DNA of 7,884 nt, from NCBI GenBank assembly GCA_002308115.1, contig DBVJ01000139.1, positions 1,089 through 8,972 on the forward strand, in the 5' to 3' direction. This stretch comes from Lachnospiraceae bacterium UBA1267 (GTDB lineage Bacteria > Bacillota > Clostridia > Lachnospirales > Lachnospiraceae). The position numbers and the translations under genes are program-made. Positions 6,493-7,884 of the stretch are shown here, piece after piece. Every line of letters begins with the position of its first letter. Position 1 is the first letter of the stretch. Below the pieces are notes generated by a model. It saw only the letters and a program-made list of their open reading frames with translations. It searched no databases and was not told the DNA's origin.

Positions 6493-6530
6493 AAACGGCG
6501 CCGGGACCTTGTGGTCCGGCGCCGTTTGGT
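6493..6530 (+). terminator. GC-rich hairpin, probable terminator after the lipase
   Basis: AAACGGCGCCGG (6493-6504) and ACC (6506-6508) pair with GGT (6513-6515) and CCGGCGCCGTTT (6516-6527), giving 15 pairs with one bulged G (6505) and a TTGT loop. The T run on the + strand is only TTT followed by GG, so termination may be incomplete. On the opposite strand the same stem is followed by TTTTT, which would be the better terminator, but I see no gene there. Confidence 0.65.
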
Positions 6531-6547
6531 GTAATATTCAAATGTTA

Positions 6548-6583
6548 TATGCCGGCGTTCGATCCGGCAAACGGTTCGGCATA
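6548..6583 (+). promoter_or_regulatory. Leader with nested inverted repeats before the membrane protein gene
   Basis: TATGCCG (6548-6554) and CGGCATA (6577-6583) form a perfect 7-nt inverted repeat 22 nt apart. A competing inner repeat, GCCGG (6551-6555) with CCGGC (6564-6568), shares the left arm. A possible extended -10 (TGT plus TATATG, 6543-6551) overlaps the left arm, but no convincing -35 is seen. The right arm ends 8 nt before the AGGAGG at 6592-6597, so an operator or a translation-controlling hairpin are both conceivable. No known riboswitch is recognised. Confidence 0.3.
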
Positions 6584-6605
6584 AAGGTTATAGGAGGAAA
6601 TTACC

Positions 6606-7577
6606 GTGACCAACAAACAGATCTACAGGAAAACATTGACTTTTTCCCTGCGGAAGCTTTTCATTGACCTCATCGCACTCGTGGCGGTGGGCGCATTTGC
6701 GACGCTTGGCTTTGTCCTGATGGACAAGTACAACAGCGAAGGACTTGTGGGACTTCTCATCGGTCTGATCGTCGGCATGATTATCATCGCCATCATCATG
6801 CACTTTATCGGTTACACCTATAAAGCCGGTCAGATCGCCATGATGACGAAGGGTGTCACGGAAGGGACGCTTCCCGATCATGTGTACAGAGAGGGCAAGA
6901 AAGCCGTAAAGGAGCGCTTCGGGACGGTTGCGGTGTTCTACCTTGTGACCAATGCGATCCGCAGTATCTTCAATGCGCTTGCGAGAGGCATCAATGCGCT
7001 TGGCAAAGCCGTCGGCGGCGAGCGCGGCGGCCAGGTGGCCGACGCGATCAATTCCGCGATCCAGGTCGTGATCGGGTTCCTGTGCGACTGCTGCCTGGGC
7101 TGGGTGTTCTACCGCAAGGAAGTGAGCGCTGCCAAGGCGACCTGCGAAGGCGCGGTGATCTTCTTCAAGCACGGCAAGACGCTCATCAAGAATGTCGGAC
7201 GGATCTTCGGCATGGGCCTTCTGTCTCTTCTTCTGATCGGCGGCGCGCTCTTCGGCCTGGGCTACTTCATTTTCCTTCAGTTCCCGCAGACCTTTGAACT
7301 TCTGGCCGGAGAGCTCTCACAGATGGATCTCAGCACGGATGCACAGATCGCCCAGTATCTTCAGGATCCGAAAACGCTGACGATCATTGCCGCGGCAGTC
7401 ATTGCGGTGATCATCTGGAGCTTCATCCACAGCACGTTTGTCCGCCCGTTCATCCTGGTGGGCGTGCTGAGAAACTTCACGGCAGAAGGCATAAAGGACA
7501 TTCCGACGGAAGAGTCCTTCAGCGTGCTGGACGGCAAGTCCGCAAAACTGGCAAAACTTCGCGCAAGCGATTATTGA
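6606..7577 (+). CDS. Polytopic membrane protein of unknown function
   Basis: This is a 323-residue protein I do not recognise as a named family. It starts at GTG, set by a perfect AGGAGG (6592-6597) 8 nt upstream. Hydrophobic segments lie near residues 19-37, 47-69, 148-170, 199-225 and 257-288, and a further amphipathic one at about 104-123, so five or six membrane passes are likely. Between them are a basic region (about 92-105), a Gly-rich stretch AVGGERGGQ (135-143), an acidic polar loop (about 232-256) and a charged C-terminal tail (291-323). A CDCC cluster (160-163) lies inside a predicted membrane segment. No catalytic motif, nucleotide-binding site or transporter signature is seen. 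A dehydrogenase-family gene begins 34 nt downstream with no strong terminator between, so co-transcription is possible. Protein-family membership needs a profile search. Confidence 0.75.
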   Translation: MTNKQIYRKTLTFSLRKLFIDLIALVAVGAFATLGFVLMDKYNSEGLVGLLIGLIVGMIIIAIIMHFIGYTYKAGQIAMMTKGVTEGTLPDHVYREGKKAVKERFGTVAVFYLVTNAIRSIFNALARGINALGKAVGGERGGQVADAINSAIQVVIGFLCDCCLGWVFYRKEVSAAKATCEGAVIFFKHGKTLIKNVGRIFGMGLLSLLLIGGALFGLGYFIFLQFPQTFELLAGELSQMDLSTDAQIAQYLQDPKTLTIIAAAVIAVIIWSFIHSTFVRPFILVGVLRNFTAEGIKDIPTEESFSVLDGKSAKLAKLRASDY

Positions 7578-7611
7578 TCCGAATCATCTTTTCGGCATAA
7601 GGGGGCAATTC

Positions 7612-7884
7612 ATGGCAAAATCGGTTCGTTATCATTATCCGGAAATGAAGCGCTTTCTGGACGATGCGTTCGTCCGCTTCGGCTTCACGAATGAGGAGGC
7701 GGCGCAGATCACGGATGTTCTGCTGCTTTCCGATCTTTACGGCATTGCGTCTCACGGCCTTCAGCGTCTGGTGCGTTACCATAAGTGCATCAAAAATGGC
7801 ATGATCAAGATCGGCGCGGAGCCTGAGCTGGTTTTTGAGACACCTGTCTCCGCGGTCATCGACGCGCATGACGGCATGGGACAG
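7612..7884 (+). CDS. Malate/L-lactate dehydrogenase-family oxidoreductase, N-terminal part (cut by right edge)
   Basis: The reading frame stays open to the end of the window, giving the first 91 residues. The start ATG is preceded by AAGGGGG (7599-7605) at 6 nt. The sequence fits the NAD(P)-dependent Ldh_2 family (malate, L-lactate, ureidoglycolate and diketogulonate reductases): an N-terminal helical part, then SDLYGIASHGLQRLVRY (residues 40-56) with the family SHG motif (His48), a KNGMIK turn, and AVIDAHDGMGQ (81-91), matching the usual D...G.GQ stretch before the cofactor-binding region. Full members are about 330-360 residues, so roughly three quarters is missing. The exact substrate cannot be told from this part. 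It is distinct from the Rossmann-fold LDH/MDH family despite the name. Confidence 0.85.
   Translation, partial: MAKSVRYHYPEMKRFLDDAFVRFGFTNEEAAQITDVLLLSDLYGIASHGLQRLVRYHKCIKNGMIKIGAEPELVFETPVSAVIDAHDGMGQ

Noticed and set aside
7579..7595. CCGAA/TTCGG hairpin between the membrane protein and dehydrogenase genes as a terminator
   Set aside because: It has only five pairs and no T run after it; co-transcription across it is more likely.

Overview
The window reads as a chromosomal segment of a fairly GC-rich Gram-positive anaerobe, most likely of the class Clostridia. This is inferred from strong AGGAG-type ribosome binding sites, use of TTG and GTG starts, a surface protein with a Thr-Glu-Ala-Pro stalk plus a C-terminal membrane anchor, CxxCG surface repeats, and lipases of Gram-positive type. 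I cannot name a genus. All seven genes I can support lie on the + strand with short intergenic gaps. I see no tRNA, rRNA, CRISPR array, insertion sequence or phage gene.

Layout. (1) 1-2199: two adjacent major-facilitator transporters that are paralogues of each other; the first is cut by the left edge. (2) 2200-3180: a recognisable promoter, a leader of about 100 nt with a hairpin, a secreted alpha/beta-hydrolase with a lipase class 3-like active site, then a strong intrinsic terminator. (3) 3181-6530: a two-gene unit. It encodes a surface protein (signal peptide, CxxC pairs, degenerate glycerophosphodiesterase-like segments, TEAP stalk, membrane anchor) and, 21 nt downstream, a lipase of bacterial family I.5 that has no signal peptide and starts at TTG. 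A GC-rich hairpin follows. (4) 6531-7611: a leader with inverted repeats and a polytopic membrane protein of unknown function. (5) 7612-7884: the start of a malate/L-lactate dehydrogenase-family oxidoreductase cut by the right edge.

How the genes may work together. The three middle genes (2359-6450) all carry folds linked to lipid or glycerophosphodiester handling: one predicted secreted, one anchored outside the cell, one cytoplasmic. A lipid-scavenging or lipid-remodelling role is a reasonable inference, but no substrate can be read from the sequence. The terminator between the first and second of these means they are probably separate transcripts. The upstream transporters resemble sugar or glycoside symporter-type carriers, and nothing in the window ties them to the lipases. 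The most unusual items are the surface protein, whose glycerophosphodiesterase-like parts seem to lack catalytic residues, and the I.5-type lipase, which keeps its catalytic and zinc residues but cannot have a signal peptide at this locus.
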